64,000 nt of DNA, taken from contig NW_022196514.1 of the NCBI RefSeq assembly GCF_008641045.1, positions 310,001 through 374,000 on the forward strand. The letters run 5' to 3'. The position numbers and the translations under genes were made by a program. This DNA is from Pistacia vera. Taxonomy: Eukaryota; Streptophyta; Magnoliopsida; Sapindales; Anacardiaceae. The first letter of the stretch is position 1; each line of letters begins with the position of its first letter. Of the stretch, positions 62,120 through 64,000 are shown one piece after another. The notes under the pieces are model-generated. The model was not told the origin of the DNA, made no database searches, and worked only from the letters and a program-made list of their open reading frames with translations.

Positions 62120-63199
62120 TAAGCTAATTTTGAGACAAAAGGATTAACTTCATATATTTATGTGATATTTGTTAGATATGAATAAGCGGCGATTTTTTTT
62201 TTTTTTTCAGAAATCAACAAAATTCTTTTATAATTATTAAAAATGATTTTTCTCAAGAATTTTTAACAATTATGTAGGGGTTTTGGATAGTTTTTAAAGA
62301 GATAGATGCACTTTAAATTAATCTATTTTACAAGAGATATATGAAATTAACCATGGAGATAACCAATGGTTTAAATACAATGACATATCAAGTGCATTTT
62401 AATGATAAAATTAAATGAAATAGGAGATTAGCTTATAAACTCTTGCTCTACAAATGGTTGGAATGAAATGACTTGAGTTGACTCCCACACAGGAGATCAG
62501 GCATCCAAAATCCAATCTAGAAATCGATTAGGAACTTATATAGGTTTCTTCTAGTTGGCCTTCAAGATTTTATTTATTTTTGTTGTTTACTTATTTTGTA
62601 TCCAATAAGTTTTTTTTTTTTTTTTTTTTAAATGACCGAAGATATCCAAGTTAGTTTACGCACATCTTAACTAATCCTCTAAGATCTAGAACTATTAGTC
62701 GGGTAAAAACTTCAGTGACTGAACCCAAAAGCTACATACATACAATCAATATATATATATATATATATATAAAATCAGCCCCAGTGGCTTGATTAATTTA
62801 TTAACTTGTGTTACACATTATGTTGAATATTTTATTTGAAGTCATGCGTCAATGTTTGCGCTGTATTATAAAACTCTTTAAATTTATTAGTCACGAGATA
62901 AAATTTGAAATTAGAAACAAAAATTAAGATATATCATAACATTATTAATTTATTGTGTAAAAATTAAGTTTACGCATGTGCCTAGATAACAAATCATGAC
63001 AGCCACCAATTGGAACTTAAGTTTTTGACTTTTGTTCAGTTATTAGGCAGTGGATTTGATTTCTATGTAAGGGTTGGACAAAATCCAATAGGGAGAAAAA
63101 TGTTTTCGGAGATGGTATTGGGTACGGTTAAAAGATAACTTAATTTTGAGTGGCACTGAATATATATGTTTTTACAAGTTTTTCATTAAAAAATAGAAC

Positions 63200-63241
<42 letters not shown>

Positions 63242-63300
63242 ACAATATAGAAAATGTTATTCTGAATTTAAATAGTTAATTTTAGGTGAAAATAGTCTTC
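62120..63300. other. Intergenic with microsatellites
   Basis: AT-rich. Contains T-runs near 62197 and 62609, an (AT)n run at about 62749-62771, and a (CT)n run at about 63202-63238. No gene or RNA recognised. Confidence 0.5.
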
Positions 63301-63303
63301 ATA

Positions 63304-63855
63304 TGGGTGTGTTTCTTTTATTATTTTGAATAGTATTTTTGAAATATTATTGACAAGTAGAGTTTGGTGATTATTACGAGATAGAATTTAAAATTTTACA
63401 AGAAAAACCCTAGGTTTGCTAATTTAACTAAACACCCCAATATACAAAAATTTTGTAAAATTATAAAAACACCCCACCTACCTACAGTGGCCAGATTTCA
63501 GCCACCACCATCGAAATCTCGCCAGAATCTGGCATTATGGTGCACGATCGGCTGGATCTGGCCAGTTGTTTATCGATCTGGCCTTTTTCGATGGATTTGG
63601 CCAGAAAATGCAAGATTGACGCATTACCGGTCAGTTCCGACTGTTAGTGCGTCGTTGGGTCAGATTTCGGCCACTACCGACGGTGGTTGCCAAAATCTGA
63701 TAACTATGGGTTGGTGGGGGTGTTTTTGTTAATTTATAAAAAAAAAAAATTGTTAGGGGTGTTTCTATCAATTAACAAACTTAGAGGATTTAAAAAGTTT
63801 TTTAATTTAAGATATAATTTTGAAAATAAGGAAACAAACGCGCATTTGTATTTGG
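63304..63855. mobile_element. Possible PIF-type element with GATCTGG-rich core
   Basis: The left edge GGGTGTGTTTCTTTTATT and, reversed, the right edge GCGCGTTTGTTTCCTTATT are weak inverted repeats. The core 63480-63700 has GATCTGGCC-type words like those at 16600 and 32400, but diverged. No clear target duplication. Confidence 0.35.
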
Positions 63856-64000
63856 AATAAAGATATGATATTTATTATTTTTGAAATAGTATACAAAATA
63901 TAATGTTAAATAGGAATGATGATCTAGTAACTTAGTGATGTGGACACAAAAGCAACTAAAAAGGCCCTAAATTATAGGGGTGAGCACGGGTAGCGGGTAG

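Overview
The window is nuclear DNA from a dicot plant. The evidence is spliced genes with GT-AG introns, AT-rich intergenic DNA, and plant-type transposons (Ty1/Copia, PIF/Harbinger, Mutator-like, hAT). The zeaxanthin epoxidase exons resemble rosid, possibly Sapindales, proteins as I remember them; that placement is weak. No bacterial or organellar genes, tRNA, rRNA or CRISPR array were seen.

Layout. 1-546: two inverted LTR relics. 743-4200 (-): the first six exons of zeaxanthin epoxidase (ZEP); the 3' exons are not in the window. 5634-6643: a non-autonomous TIR element. 7112-8896: a Mutator-like element with a perfect 9-bp target duplication that carries the 3' end of a receptor-like-protein gene (a Pack-MULE). 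10408-13549 (+): a remorin gene with lesions. 14083-15307: a TIR element with an 8-bp target duplication. 15304-41100: a tandem amplification of a three-RRM RNA-binding protein gene. Copies A (17990-21691) and B (25892-29606) carry many small deletions. Copy C (33741-37569) has a complete 13-exon reading frame for 362 residues. Copies A and C also share flanking DNA that holds a MULE with a nested PIF-type element, a MITE and a hAT-like element.

40751-52319 is a composite. A PIF/Harbinger element with a Myb/SANT-like ORF and a DDE transposase ORF is interrupted by a Copia element (42029-48904) with 262-bp LTRs. Its right part, together with part of a neighbouring lipase gene, is duplicated in tandem (about 49111-53551 and 53552-57868). 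Three class-3 (OBL1-type) lipase copies follow on the minus strand: L1 (52572-53547, truncated), L2 (56892-58884, complete frame of 467 residues) and L3 (60734-62119, broken). The right edge has microsatellites and another GATCTGG-rich element.

Three units have host-gene potential: ZEP (cut by the window edge), RRM copy C and lipase L2. The remorin gene is next to the RRM gene, an order I recall from Arabidopsis (At4g36960/At4g36970). Much of the rest records repeated transposition, tandem duplication and decay. Part of the apparent decay (deletion-only differences in copies A and B, and perhaps in the remorin) could be unpolished assembly rather than biology. I found no convincing undescribed system. 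The strongest items are the Pack-MULE, the transposon-bounded gene amplification, and the Copia element whose stops all fit C-to-T change.
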